A stretch of DNA of 64,000 nucleotides. Origin: Actinophytocola sp036402745. Its GTDB lineage: Bacteria > Actinomycetota > Actinomycetes > Mycobacteriales > Pseudonocardiaceae. The notes below the pieces were generated by a model that was given only the letters and a program-made list of their open reading frames with translations, ran no database searches and had not been told where the DNA came from. This document shows positions 9,104-19,300 of the stretch, piece after piece (positions within the stretch are counted from its first letter, which is position 1; each line of letters begins with the position of its first letter). The stretch is taken from NCBI RefSeq assembly GCF_036402745.1, contig NZ_DASWSJ010000244.1:1-64000 (forward strand). The letters run 5' to 3'. The position numbers were made by a program, and so were the translations under genes.

Positions 9104-10420
9104 CTACGCGGAGACCCGTTCGCCGTCGAGGGTGTCGGCCGTGTCCAGCCGCAGCAGCGCGGCGCCGTCGAGCGCGACCAGCCCGGCCATCGGGTCCCGG
9201 CTGGTGACCAGCACCAGGCAGCCGGGCGAACCGGGCAGAAGCGGACGGACCTGGGCCGGGTCGCGGGCGTCGTCGAGCAGGATCAGCACCCGCCGGGTGG
9301 CCAGCATCGACCGGAACAACGCGCTCGCCTCGTCGAGGTCGGCCGGCACCCGGGTGCGCGGCACGCCGAGCGTGCGCAGGAACCGGGTCAGCGCGTCGAT
9401 CGGGCGGACCGGCGCCGCCGGCGCGGTGGCGCGGAGGTCAAGGTAGAGCTGGGCATCCGGGAACCGGTCGGCGACCTTGTGCGCCCACCGCACGGATAGT
9501 GCCGTCTTGCCGGCACCACCCGCGCCGACGATCGCCTGGATCGCGGGGCCCGGGCCGTCCACACCGGACACCAGGGTGTCGAGCTGGCGCAGCTGCGCCT
9601 CGCGCCCGCGGAACCCGCCGAACGCGGCCGGGAGCTGCGCGGTGACCGGCCGGCCACGGTCCGACCGGGGGTCTGGCGCGCGGTCCGGGGGCTGCTGGTT
9701 CAGCGCGCGGGTGAGCGCGCGGGTGACCCGCTTGGTCGGGTCGATGCCGAGTTCCTGGCGCAACCGCAGCCGAAGCCCGCCGTACGCGGCGAGCGCGTCG
9801 GCCTGCCGACCGCACGCCGCGAGCGCCTCGATCCACACGCTGTGTGCGGCCTCGTCGAACGGGTGGCGCTCGACCACCGGCTCGAGCATCGACACGGCCC
9901 GCTCACCGTGGCCGGCGGCCAGCCACGCCTCGGCGCAGTCGGCCACCACCGCGATCCTGGCCTGCTCCAGGGCCGGCCGGTGCGTGGTCTCGACCGCGGG
10001 GACCCGGACATCGTCGAGGGGACGCCCGCGCCACAGCGCCAGCGCGGACTCCAGCACCACGGCTCGCTCGGCACCGTGGTGCTCGAACGCGCCGGCAACC
10101 GTCTCCCGGAACACCTCGACGTCGCACGTGCCCGACTCGACCGCCAGCACGTACCCCGAGGAGGTGCGGCGCAACGCGACCGCGTCGCCCGCGGCCTCCC
10201 GCAGCCATCCCCGGGTGCGGTGCACGAGAACGCGCAGCCCGACGTCGTTCGCCGGGTCGCCCCACAGCCCCTCGGCGAGCCCCGAGTCCGAGACACCGCG
10301 GCCGCCGGCCACGGCGAGCAGGCCGAGGAGCGCGCGGACGTTCTTGGCCGACGGGGACACCGGCCGCCCGTCGACCCGGACGGCGACCGGTCCGAGCACC
10401 AGCACGTCAACCCGGGACAT
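9104..10420 (-). CDS. SARP-family regulator, C-terminally short NB-ARC
   Basis: A 438-residue regulator starting MSRVDVLVLGPV at an ATG with GGAGGGG 11 bases upstream. It has a winged-helix DNA-binding domain (about 1-95), a BTAD (to about 245) and the start of an NB-ARC domain with GAGGAGKTALS near 300 and a LILLDDARD Walker B. The protein ends about 35 residues after the VTSRD motif, where the 602- and 1,084-residue relatives in this window continue with the ARC and winged-helix parts. The ATPase module is therefore incomplete. No continuation is visible in other frames downstream, so this looks like an old truncation or a deliberately short form. Confidence 0.85.
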   Translation of the reverse strand: MSRVDVLVLGPVAVRVDGRPVSPSAKNVRALLGLLAVAGGRGVSDSGLAEGLWGDPANDVGLRVLVHRTRGWLREAAGDAVALRRTSSGYVLAVESGTCDVEVFRETVAGAFEHHGAERAVVLESALALWRGRPLDDVRVPAVETTHRPALEQARIAVVADCAEAWLAAGHGERAVSMLEPVVERHPFDEAAHSVWIEALAACGRQADALAAYGGLRLRLRQELGIDPTKRVTRALTRALNQQPPDRAPDPRSDRGRPVTAQLPAAFGGFRGREAQLRQLDTLVSGVDGPGPAIQAIVGAGGAGKTALSVRWAHKVADRFPDAQLYLDLRATAPAAPVRPIDALTRFLRTLGVPRTRVPADLDEASALFRSMLATRRVLILLDDARDPAQVRPLLPGSPGCLVLVTSRDPMAGLVALDGAALLRLDTADTLDGERVSA

Positions 10421-10502
10421 GTGCCTGCCAGCCCCTCCACGGAATGCACCACACGAGCATCGACTCCCGTGTTCGCAGAGAAATCGTCGAACTCGAGACC
10501 TT

Positions 10503-10600
10503 ATAATGAGCCGGGCCCGACGGAGAAGGATGATTCGATAATTCGACGAACGACGACCTCGCGGCCGATAACGAATTGGCCGCGAATGCGCACACCGAAT
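10503..10600 (-). promoter_or_regulatory. AT-rich upstream region of the short SARP gene
   Basis: The 229-base gap between the methyltransferase stop and the short SARP gene has an unusually AT-rich stretch. It contains a -10-like CATTATAAG on the minus strand about 85 bases before the start. Several ATTCG repeats follow, two of them 11 bp apart (plus-strand CGAAT at 10572 and 10583). I read it as a promoter region; no coding sequence is visible. Confidence 0.3.
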
Positions 10601-10649
10601 GGTCGACGGGCCCCTAATTGTCTTGCCGCCCGACGACTTCCGAACGCGC

Positions 10650-11243
10650 CTATCGTCGACGGCCGACCACCGTGACGAGGTAATCGTCACCCACGACCCG
10701 CTGGTCGTGCACGACCAGACCGGCATCCCGGACCATGCCCACCATCGTGTCGGGGGTGGCGAGGTCGGGCAGCCGGTAGATCAACCGCTTCAGCAGGCTC
10801 GGCAGCCGGTGCTCGATGACGACGCCGGTCCCGTCCGGTCGCAGCACCCGCCGGACCTCGCGCAGGCCGGCGGCCTGGTCGGCCCACTGGCCGAAGCTCG
10901 TGGTGGACACCACCAGGTCGATCGCGCCGTCGTCGACGTCGAGCGCCTCCGCGCCGCAGACCACGAACCGCGCCGAGGGCAGCCGGGCGCGCGCCCGGCG
11001 GATCATCCCCTCCGACGGGTCGGCGCCGGTCAGCCCGGCCGCCGGCAGCCGCCGGGCGAGCAGTTCGAGCAGCGCGCCGGTGCCGCAGCCGACGTCGAGC
11101 ACGGTCCCCGGCGCCAGGTCGCGGTCGTCGATCTCGGCCAGCACCAGGCGGTGCATCACGCCGCACTCGGCGCCGTACATCGCGTCGTAGTCATGGGCGA
11201 TCCGGTTGTACCGCGGCACCCGGGCGTTCACACGCGTGCGCAT
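10650..11243 (-). CDS. Class I SAM-dependent methyltransferase
   Basis: A 197-residue methyltransferase of the UbiE/Methyltransf_11 type. Motif I is VLDVGCGTG, with the expected acidic residue in TGADPS, and EVRRVLRPDG is the post-motif. The whole protein is one SAM-binding Rossmann fold with no extra substrate domain. The ATG at 11243 (MRTRVNARVPRYN) has AGGGAG about 10 bases upstream. The sequence does not show the substrate; a cluster intermediate is likely because its promoter shares a SARP-type repeat with the A-T-R gene. An N- or O-methylation of the modified amino acid or the peptide is possible. Confidence 0.85.
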   Translation of the reverse strand: MRTRVNARVPRYNRIAHDYDAMYGAECGVMHRLVLAEIDDRDLAPGTVLDVGCGTGALLELLARRLPAAGLTGADPSEGMIRRARARLPSARFVVCGAEALDVDDGAIDLVVSTTSFGQWADQAAGLREVRRVLRPDGTGVVIEHRLPSLLKRLIYRLPDLATPDTMVGMVRDAGLVVHDQRVVGDDYLVTVVGRRR

Positions 11244-11293
11244 GGGTCGCAGTTCTCCCTTCGGTCGGACGCCGGCGATCCTGAGCGGCCGCC

Positions 11294-11309
11294 GTACATT
11301 TTCGGTACA
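11294..11309. promoter_or_regulatory. SARP-type 11-bp direct repeat between methyltransferase and permease
   Basis: On the minus strand TGTACCGAAAATGTACGG repeats TGTAC at 11 bp and is followed by CGGC and, slightly downstream, ATCGCC. The block matches the one before the A-T-R gene almost base for base. It lies between the divergent methyltransferase and permease genes, so it could serve either; the shared flank favours the methyltransferase side. Confidence 0.5.
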
Positions 11310-11380
11310 CCGGCCCGTGCGCATCGGGGCCGGTCACCGCCCGGTTGGCGGTGCCCGGCTCGTGTGGTGAGGTGTGCCCG

Positions 11381-12658
11381 GTGAGCACCGACCAACCTGA
11401 CCTGGCCCGCCGGCTCGGCACCACCGACGCGGTGGTGATCGGGCTCAGCGCGATGATCGGCGCGGGCGTCTTCGCGGCGTTCGCGCCCGCCGCGGCCGCG
11501 GCCGGCAGCGGCCTGCTGATCGGCCTGGTGATCGCCGGCGGGGTGGCCTACTGCAACGCCAGCAGCTCGGCCGCGCTGGCCGCCCGGTACCCGCGGTCCG
11601 GCGGGACCTACGTCTACGGGCGCGAGCGCCTCGGCGAGTGGTGGGGCTTCATGGCGGGCTGGGGCTTCGTGGTCGGGAAGACCGCCTCGTGCGCGGCCAT
11701 GGCACTGACCTTCGCCAGCTACGTGACACCGGGCCTGGCCCGGCCGCTGGCCGTGGCCGCGGTGGTCGTGTTCACGGCGGTCAACTACTTCGGCGTCACG
11801 AAGACCGCGGGGCTCGCGCGGGTCCTGCTGGCCGTGACCCTGGTAGCGCTGGCCGTGATCCTGGTGGCGATGTTCGGCGGTGGCCGGCTCGCCGCGGACC
11901 ACCTCGGCGCCCAGCTGTGGACGGGCGGCGGCGTGGTGGGGACGCTGCAGGCCGCGGGGCTGCTGTTCTTCGCCTTCGCCGGCTACGCGCGCATCGCCAC
12001 CCTGGGCGAGGAGGTCCGCGACCCGGTGCGGACCATCCCGCGCGCGGTCCGTACCGCTCTCGCCGTCGTCCTGGTCCTCTACGCCGTGGTGGCCGTGGGC
12101 CTGCTGCTCGTGCTGGACCCCGCCGAGCTCGCCGCCTCGACCGCGCCGCTGCGGGACGCGGTCGAGGCCGGGTCCCTGTCCTGGCTCGCGCCGGCCGCAA
12201 GCGTGGGCGCCGCGGTGGCGAGCCTCGGCGCGCTGCTGGCGCTGATCACCGGCGTCGGCCGGACCACGCTGGCCATGGCGCGCAACCGCGACCTGCCCGG
12301 GTGGCTGTCGGCCGTGCATCCCCGCTACCAGGTCCCGCACCACGCGGAGATCGCCGTCGGCGTCGTGGTGTGCGCGCTGGTGCTCAGCTTCGACCTCCGC
12401 GGGGTGATCGGGTTCTCCTCGTTCGGCGTACTCGTCTACTACGCCATCGCCAACGCTGCGGCCTTCACCCTGCGGGACGGCGAGGTGCGCCTGCGCCGCT
12501 GGGTGCCGGTCCTCGGCCTGGCCGGCTGCCTGATCCTCGCCGCGACGCTGCCGTGGACCTCCGTCGTGGCCGGGCTCGCGGTCTTCGCCGTCGGCCTCGC
12601 CGGCCGTGCCGCCGTACTCGCCCGCCGGGACCGTGCCGGCGGCGGCCGATCCGTCTGA
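11381..12658 (+). CDS. APC-family amino-acid permease
   Basis: A 425-residue integral membrane protein with about 12 hydrophobic segments. It has the APC-superfamily signature near the N-terminus (GLSAMIGAGVFAAFAP) and the consensus FFAFAGYARIATLGEE in the middle. It should exchange or import an amino acid or amine across the cytoplasmic membrane. The GTG at 11381 is preceded by GGTGAGG at a suitable distance; the open frame extends 12 codons further upstream without a better site. It is divergent from the methyltransferase gene across a 137-base region holding a SARP-type repeat. That suggests a role in the cluster: precursor uptake or product movement. Confidence 0.88.
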   Translation: MSTDQPDLARRLGTTDAVVIGLSAMIGAGVFAAFAPAAAAAGSGLLIGLVIAGGVAYCNASSSAALAARYPRSGGTYVYGRERLGEWWGFMAGWGFVVGKTASCAAMALTFASYVTPGLARPLAVAAVVVFTAVNYFGVTKTAGLARVLLAVTLVALAVILVAMFGGGRLAADHLGAQLWTGGGVVGTLQAAGLLFFAFAGYARIATLGEEVRDPVRTIPRAVRTALAVVLVLYAVVAVGLLLVLDPAELAASTAPLRDAVEAGSLSWLAPAASVGAAVASLGALLALITGVGRTTLAMARNRDLPGWLSAVHPRYQVPHHAEIAVGVVVCALVLSFDLRGVIGFSSFGVLVYYAIANAAAFTLRDGEVRLRRWVPVLGLAGCLILAATLPWTSVVAGLAVFAVGLAGRAAVLARRDRAGGGRSV

Positions 12659-12914
12659 ACAAGACAAACAAGGCGCTTTACCACATTGCATATTCCGCGC
12701 ACATTCGTCGCGATCCGAGGTTATCCGCTCGCGTTCCGTCACCAGCTCAACGCCTGGCGGCAGCCGCTACCGGGGGCGGGGTGAATTCATTTCCGGCGAA
12801 GGCGCGACGAATGTTGTCGCGTCCAGTACGGTAATCCGCCACGGACCCCGAACGTACGTTGTTGGAGACCGAGCAACGAGGAACCATGGCCGGCGACCGA
12901 AAGGACCTCCGAAC

Positions 12915-13088
12915 ATGCAATGGCGCCGAATCACCACCCTGCTGCCCGCGGCCGCACTGGCGTTGCTCGCCGCGGCAGGCATCGTCGGGGCCCTCGAGCT
13001 CGCCGACCAGAACCCGGACCAGGTCGTCGCTTCCGGCGCGCCACCGGCCGCGGCATGCGACTGGTCGGTTCGCCCGCCGAACCAGTGA
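12915..13088 (+). CDS. Small exported or membrane peptide, 57 residues
   Basis: A short gene with a strong AAGGA site 9-10 bases before its ATG. The peptide has a positively charged start (MQWRR), a hydrophobic stretch of about 20 residues rich in Ala/Leu, and a polar tail ending DWSVRPPNQ with one cysteine. This is the shape of a signal peptide or a single membrane anchor. It lies 32 bases upstream of the large TPR-containing regulator, same strand. I do not recognise a family; a signalling or sensor partner for that regulator is one speculation. Confidence 0.55.
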   Translation: MQWRRITTLLPAAALALLAAAGIVGALELADQNPDQVVASGAPPAAACDWSVRPPNQ

Positions 13089-13120
13089 GCCGGGCCCAGT
13101 AGACCCACGCCCGGTGCGCC

Positions 13121-16100
13121 ATGGACGCTGACGGGGAGACCCCGGCCGGGACCGGTACGGACGTACTCGTGCTCGGCTCAGTGGTCGTACGGCACGAGGG
13201 CCGGCTGATCGCCCCGCCGTCGCGCGGTGGCCGGATCCTGCTCGGCAACCTCGGGCTCGGCCAGTACCGCGGGCTGCGCGACGACACGCTGCTCGAGCGC
13301 ATGTGGCCGGACCGCTCGGCGGAGGACTCTCTCCGCGCGCTTCGGGTGGCGGTCCACCGGCTGCGGCACTGGTTGCAGGAAGCGGTCGGGGACGCGATCA
13401 CCGTCGCGCGAACCTCGCAGGGGTACGTGCTGGAGATCGCCGACGGCGACGTGGACGCCGACCACTTCCGCCGGCTGGTGGCGAGCAGCACGACGCTCCC
13501 GCCGGCCGACAAGGCGGCGGTGCTGGCCAAGGCCCTCGAGCTGTGGCGCGGTCCCGCGCTCCTCGACGTCCCGTCCGACAGCGTCGACCGGACCGAGCTG
13601 CACCAGCTCTCCCGGCAGCGCACCCTGGCCACGGTCGACTACGCGCGCGCGATGGTCCACATCGGACAGGCGGACGTGGCGCTGCGGGCGCTGACCCCGC
13701 TGGTGGCCGACGAGGCGCTGAACGAGGGCGTGCACGCGGCGTGGATCGAGGCGTTGGCCGTGTCCGGCCGGCAGGCCGCCGCGCTGGAGGCGTACGAGAC
13801 GCTGCGGCTCCGCCTGCGCAACGAGCTCGGCATCGAGCCGAGCCGCGAGCTCAGCCGGACCTTGATCAAGGTGCTGCACCAGGATCTCCCCGAGGCGACC
13901 GCGGACCCCGCGCCGGACGTGGCCGACAAGCCCGCGCCCGCGCAGCTTCCGGCCGCGGTGAGCGCGTTCACCGGCCGCCGGGAGCACCTGCGGGTGCTGG
14001 ACACGCTGCTTGTCGACTGCCGGTCGTCGGCCGAGACCATGGTCATCTCGGCAATCGAGGGCACCGGCGGGGTGGGGAAGACGGCCCTGGCCGTCCACTG
14101 GGGGCACAAGGTCGCCGACCAGTTCCCCGACGGCCAGCTCTACGTCGACCTGCGGGGGTTCTCCCGGGACCAGCCGGTGGCGCCGGGCAACGCGCTCGGC
14201 CGGCTGCTGCGCGGGATCGGGTTGCCCGACGGGCAGATCCCGGCCGACCAGAGCGAGGCGGCCGGGCTCTACCGGTCGGCCCTGGCGAACAAGCGGATGC
14301 TGATCGTGCTGGACAACGCTGCCAATGCCGAGCAGGTCCGGCCGCTGATCCCCGGCACCCCGGGCAGCCTCGTGCTGGTCACCAGCCGCGCCCAGCTCGG
14401 CGGCCTGGTGGCGATCGACGGCGCGCGACGCATCGACCTCGAGACGCTCAGCCCTGACGAGGCTGTCGAGCTGCTGACCACGTTGCTGGGCAAGGACAAG
14501 GTGGCCGCCGAGCCCGCGGCGACGGCCGAGCTGGCCGCTGCCTGCGCGTGCCTGCCGCTGGCCCTACGCATCGCCGGCGCGAACCTGCTCGCCCACCGGT
14601 CGCAGCGGATCGCCGACCTCGTGCGCCGGTTGCGCTCCGGTCACCCGTGGACCGCGCTCACGGTGGACGGCGACGACGGGGCCACCGTGCGGCTCGCGTT
14701 CGACCTGTCCTACCGGCAGCTCTCCCCGCCGGCCGGGCGAGTGTTCCGGTTCCTCGGGATGCTGCCGGGCGCGGACACGACCGTCGACGCCACCGCCGCG
14801 CTCGCCGAGCTCGACGAGGAGCGGACGGCCGACGCGCTGGCCGAGCTGGTCGACGCGCACCTGCTCACCGAGCACGAGGACGGCCGCTACACCTTTCACG
14901 ACCTGTTGCGGGCCTATGCGCGGGACCTCGCCGAGCACGAGGAGCCGGACCGGGAGGCGGGGGTGCGCCGGCTGGCCGCCTGGTACCTCGCGGCCGCCGA
15001 CAACGCGGTACGCCAGCTCTACCCCAAGGTCCTGCGGCTTCCGGTGCCCGACCTGCCGGCGCTGCGGGCACCGGCCCTCGACGACGACCCGGCCGCGGCC
15101 GGGTGGCTCGCGACCGAGCTCGCCAACCTCGTCGAGGTGGTGCGCCACGCCGCGGCCCACGGTGCCGCGGAGGTCGCCTGGCTGCTCGGCGACGCGCTGC
15201 GGATCCACCTGTTCCGCCGCCGCCTCAACGCCGAGTTCGGTCAGGTCGTGGACGCCGCGCTCGCCGCCGCCACCGAGGCGGGTGACGCCGGTGGCTGCGC
15301 GGCGGCGGAGCTCGGCCTGGCCACCGTCTGCCGGTCCCGCGGTGACCTGCCGCGGGCCCTGCACCACCTGCGCCACGCGCTCGACCACGCCCGCAAGGCC
15401 GAGTGGGCCGACTGCCAGCTCGCGACGCTGAGCAACATCGCCGTGATCCACACGGAGATGGGCGAGCTCGACCGGGCCACCCGATACCTGCGCGAGGTGC
15501 AGGCGCTCAACCGGACCCTGGGCAACACCGCCCGCGAGGCGACCGCGTTCAACCACCTCGGCGCGATCCAGTTCCAGTCAGGGCACCTGGCCGAGTCGGT
15601 CCAGGCGCACCGGCAGGCGCTGGCGAAATACCACGAGCTCGGCGACGACTCCTACGACGGCCTGACCCTGCACAACCTCGGCCGGTCGCTGCGGGACCTC
15701 GGCAACCCGGCCGAGGCGCGGGAGATCCTCGACCGGGCGCTACGCACCGCCCACGCCACCGGCGACAAGCACATCGAGGCCGGCATCCTGAGCGACCTCG
15801 CCCGCCTCGACCGCGACGTCGGCCGGACCACCGAGGCCCGGGCCAACGCGGCCCGCGCGCTCACCCTGGCGACCGACCTCGGCGACCAGTTCGAGCAGAT
15901 CGCGGCCCTGATCTGCCTCGGCAGCATCGACACGTCCCTCGGCGCCCTGCCGGGTGCCATGCGGTCCTACGAGCGCGCACTGACCCTGGCGCGCCAGACG
16001 AGCCAGGCGAGCCCGCAGACGGAGTCACTGATCGGCCTCGGCGCGGTGTGCCTGCGACGCGGCGATCACCAGAAGGCGGTCATCCACGCGAGGGAGGCAC

Positions 16101-16375
16101 TCGCCCGCAGCCACGAGTGCGGGTTCCGCGTCCTGGAAGGCCAGGCCCTCACCCTGCTCGCCGAGATCCACCTGGCGGCGCACCGGCACGAACGCGCCGG
16201 TTCCCTGGCGGAACGCGCCGTGGCCAGCCACACCGCGACGGAGCACAAGCTCGGCGAGGCCCGCGCCCTGCTGGTGCTCCACGCCATCCGGACCGCCGCG
16301 GGCGACACGGAGGCGGCCGAACAGGCGTGCCGACGCGCCACCGAGATCCTCAGTGAGCTCGGCGTTCCCCACTAG
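13121..16375 (+). CDS. AfsR-like regulator (winged helix, BTAD, NB-ARC, TPR)
   Basis: A 1,084-residue full-length AfsR-type regulator. It has a winged-helix DNA-binding domain (about 12-105) and a BTAD (about 110-260). An NB-ARC ATPase follows, with GTGGVGKTALAV near 315, LIVLDNAAN and a winged-helix section, then a long TPR array from about 700 to the end (repeats with GxxxxAxxxxxxAL spacing). ATP binding and TPR-mediated sensing probably gate its DNA binding. The ATG at 13121 has no strong Shine-Dalgarno, so translation may depend on the small gene just upstream. Its N-terminal third resembles the short SARP at 9104. The end overlaps the converging C-T-C-A-T gene by 26 bases. Confidence 0.9.
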   Translation: MDADGETPAGTGTDVLVLGSVVVRHEGRLIAPPSRGGRILLGNLGLGQYRGLRDDTLLERMWPDRSAEDSLRALRVAVHRLRHWLQEAVGDAITVARTSQGYVLEIADGDVDADHFRRLVASSTTLPPADKAAVLAKALELWRGPALLDVPSDSVDRTELHQLSRQRTLATVDYARAMVHIGQADVALRALTPLVADEALNEGVHAAWIEALAVSGRQAAALEAYETLRLRLRNELGIEPSRELSRTLIKVLHQDLPEATADPAPDVADKPAPAQLPAAVSAFTGRREHLRVLDTLLVDCRSSAETMVISAIEGTGGVGKTALAVHWGHKVADQFPDGQLYVDLRGFSRDQPVAPGNALGRLLRGIGLPDGQIPADQSEAAGLYRSALANKRMLIVLDNAANAEQVRPLIPGTPGSLVLVTSRAQLGGLVAIDGARRIDLETLSPDEAVELLTTLLGKDKVAAEPAATAELAAACACLPLALRIAGANLLAHRSQRIADLVRRLRSGHPWTALTVDGDDGATVRLAFDLSYRQLSPPAGRVFRFLGMLPGADTTVDATAALAELDEERTADALAELVDAHLLTEHEDGRYTFHDLLRAYARDLAEHEEPDREAGVRRLAAWYLAAADNAVRQLYPKVLRLPVPDLPALRAPALDDDPAAAGWLATELANLVEVVRHAAAHGAAEVAWLLGDALRIHLFRRRLNAEFGQVVDAALAAATEAGDAGGCAAAELGLATVCRSRGDLPRALHHLRHALDHARKAEWADCQLATLSNIAVIHTEMGELDRATRYLREVQALNRTLGNTAREATAFNHLGAIQFQSGHLAESVQAHRQALAKYHELGDDSYDGLTLHNLGRSLRDLGNPAEAREILDRALRTAHATGDKHIEAGILSDLARLDRDVGRTTEARANAARALTLATDLGDQFEQIAALICLGSIDTSLGALPGAMRSYERALTLARQTSQASPQTESLIGLGAVCLRRGDHQKAVIHAREALARSHECGFRVLEGQALTLLAEIHLAAHRHERAGSLAERAVASHTATEHKLGEARALLVLHAIRTAAGDTEAAEQACRRATEILSELGVPH

Positions 16376-19300
16376 GGAAGTCCGGAAGGCGGTAGGCGGT
16401 TCGCTCCACCACCGGGATGCGGTTGCCCCGCCCGGTTCGTGCGGCGTCGACCATGGTGGCGAGCGCCGCGACGGTCGGCTGGGCGAACAGGGCACGCAGC
16501 GGGATCTCCGCGCCGAACTCGTCCAGCAGACGGGCCGCGAGGCGGGTGGCCAGCAAGGAGTGGCCGCCGACGTCGAAGAAGTTGTCGTGCCGGCCCACGT
16601 CCGGCACCTCTAGCAGCTCGCCCCAGATCTCGGCCAGCCGGCGCTCCACGGGGGTCCGCGGCGGCTCGCGGTCGGCCGGCCGTTCGGTGCCCGTCGCAGC
16701 GGGCGCGGGCAGCCGGGCGTGGTCGACCTTCCCGTTGGCGCCCGTCGGCAGCGCCGGGAGCACCTCGACGTGCGTCGGCACGAGGTAGGCCGGGAGCCGC
16801 TCGCGCAGGAACGCCCGGACCGACGTGGGGCTCAGCTCGCCCACGACGTAGGCGACCAGCGACACGGGCCGCGAGCGCGGCCACGGGATGACCGTCGCCT
16901 GCCGGACATCGGGATGGCGGGCCAGCACGCCCGCGACCTCACCCGGCTCGATCCGCAGGCCGCGGATCTTCACCTGGCTGTCGCGCCGCCCGCGGAACTC
17001 CAGCAGCTCGTCGTTGCGGTAGCGCACCAGGTCACCGGTCCGGTACATCCGCGCACCTGGCTCGTGCGCGAACGGGTCCGCCAGGAACGCCGCCGCGGTC
17101 TCCGCCGGGCGCGCCAGGTACCCGCGCCCGACCGGCAGCCCACCGACGTACAGCTCGCCGAGGCAGCCCTGCGGCACCGGCCGGAGCCGCTCGTCGAGCA
17201 CGTACAGCCGGGCGTTGGGCATCGCGCGGCCGAGGGCCAGCCGGCCGGTGCCGACCGCGTCCCGGCACGGCCACCCGGTGACCGCGATGGCCGTCTCGGT
17301 CGGCCCGTACATGTGCAGCAGCAGCGCGGGGAGCCGGGCGAGGATCTCGTCGTGGGTCGCCGGGGACAGTGACTCCGCGCCGGCCATCAGCATCCGCAGG
17401 CTCGACAGCGGCATGCCGCGCCGCCGGGACACCTCCAGGACGACGTCCAACATGGACGGCACCAGGTGGACCACCGTGGCCTCCGACCGTGCCAGGTGGA
17501 CACAGATCTCATGCGCGTCCCGCTCGGCGCCGGGATGGGCGATGACCACCTGCGCGCCGGCGATGAGCGGCCAGAAGATCTCCTTGACCGACACGTCGAA
17601 CGTGTGGACGGTCTTGAACAGCAGCCGGTCGTCGCGCCCCAGCGGCCAGTCCTGCTGCATCCACCGCAGGTTGTTCACGATCCCCGCGTGCTCGATCAGC
17701 GCGCCCTTCGGACCGCCGGTGGACCCGGACGTGTAGACGACGTACGCCAGGTCCTTCCCGCCGGCACTCCCGGGTTTCCGAGGTGAACCCGGCAGCCGGT
17801 CGACGAGCACCACCGCCGTGCCCGGCGGCACCCGGTCGGCATGCCGGCTCGACGTGACGACGACCCGGCACCCACCGTCCGCGAGGATCGCCGCGGTACG
17901 CAGTGCGGGATGGCTCGGCTCCAGCGGCAGGAACGCGGCACCCGCCTCGAGCACGCCCAGCTCGGCCACCACGAGCCCGGCCGACCGTCCCAACAGGACA
18001 CCCACGACGTCGCCGCGGCGCGTGCCCAGGTCCGCCAGCGCCGTGGCCACCGCGGCGGCCCGGGCACCGAGCTCGCCGTAGGTCAGATGCCCCGGCGCGG
18101 CGGCACAGGGCTCGTCGGCATTGCAGTCCAGGCACCCGGACAACGCCACCGCGTCGGGTGTCGCGGCCACCTGGCGCCCCACCAGCTCGTGCAGCGGCAC
18201 GTCGACCGGGTAGTGCGCGGGTGCGTCGTTCCAGTGCTCGAGCTGCCGCGACCGCTCGTCCGCGCTGAGCAGATCCAGCTCGGCCACCCGCCGGTGCGGC
18301 GCGGCGACCAGCTGCTCCAGCACCCGGACCAGGTGCGCGACCAGGCGGCGCACGGTGGTGCCGTCGAACAGGTCGGTGTCGTATCGCGCCACCGCGGCCC
18401 CGGTCCGCAGATCCTCGACCACCACGGTCAGGTCGAACTTCCCGATGCTCGCGTCCTGCTCGACCCGGCTCACCCGCAGACCCGGCAGCTCCACCGACAC
18501 CGGCGCGTCCTCGACCGCGAGCATCACCTGGAACAGCGGGTTGGCGGCGTGCTCCCGCGCCGGCGCGACCGCCTCCACCACCTTCTCGAACGGCAGGTCC
18601 TGGTGCGCGTAGGCCGCCAGGCACGTCTCTCGCACCCGGTCGAGCAGCTCGGCGACCACCGGCCCGCCGGACGTGTCGACCCGCAGCGCCACCGTGTTCG
18701 CGAAGAACCCCATCAGCTCGTCGAACTCCGCCCGGGTCCGGTTCGCCACCGGCGTGCCGACCAGCACCTCGCGCTGGCCCGCGTACCGGCACAAGGTCAA
18801 CCCGAGGCCGGCCAGCAGCACCATGAACGACGTCATCCGGTGCGCCGTGGCCAGCCTGTGGATACCCCGCAGGAGCGCGTCGGGCAGCTCGAAGCGCACG
18901 TCCGCGCCACGGTGGGCCGGCACCGCCGGGCGCGGCCGGTCGGTGGGCAGCTCCAGCACGGCCGGCGCGCCCGCGAGGGCGGAGCGCCAGAACTCCGTGA
19001 GCTCGCCGAGGCGCGAACCGGACAGCTGGTCCCGTTGCCAGCCCGCGAAGTCCGCGTACTGGACGGGCAGCTCGGGGAGGTCCGGCTCCGGCCCGCCGGT
19101 CTCGGCCAGGTAAAGCGCGCCGATGTCGCGGACGAGGACCCGGGCCGACAGCGCGTCGCACGCGAGATGGTGCATCGTCAGCACCAGCAGGTGCTCGGCG
19201 TGGCCGAGGCGGGCGGTGAGCAGCCGGAGCAGCGGGGCGCACGTCAGGTCGAACGGCCGGCTCGACTCGGCAGCGACGAAGTCGGCGAGCCGGCGCTCGT

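Noticed and set aside
12915..13088. RiPP precursor peptide
   Set aside because: The peptide looks like a signal or membrane anchor, and no RiPP-modifying enzyme is nearby.
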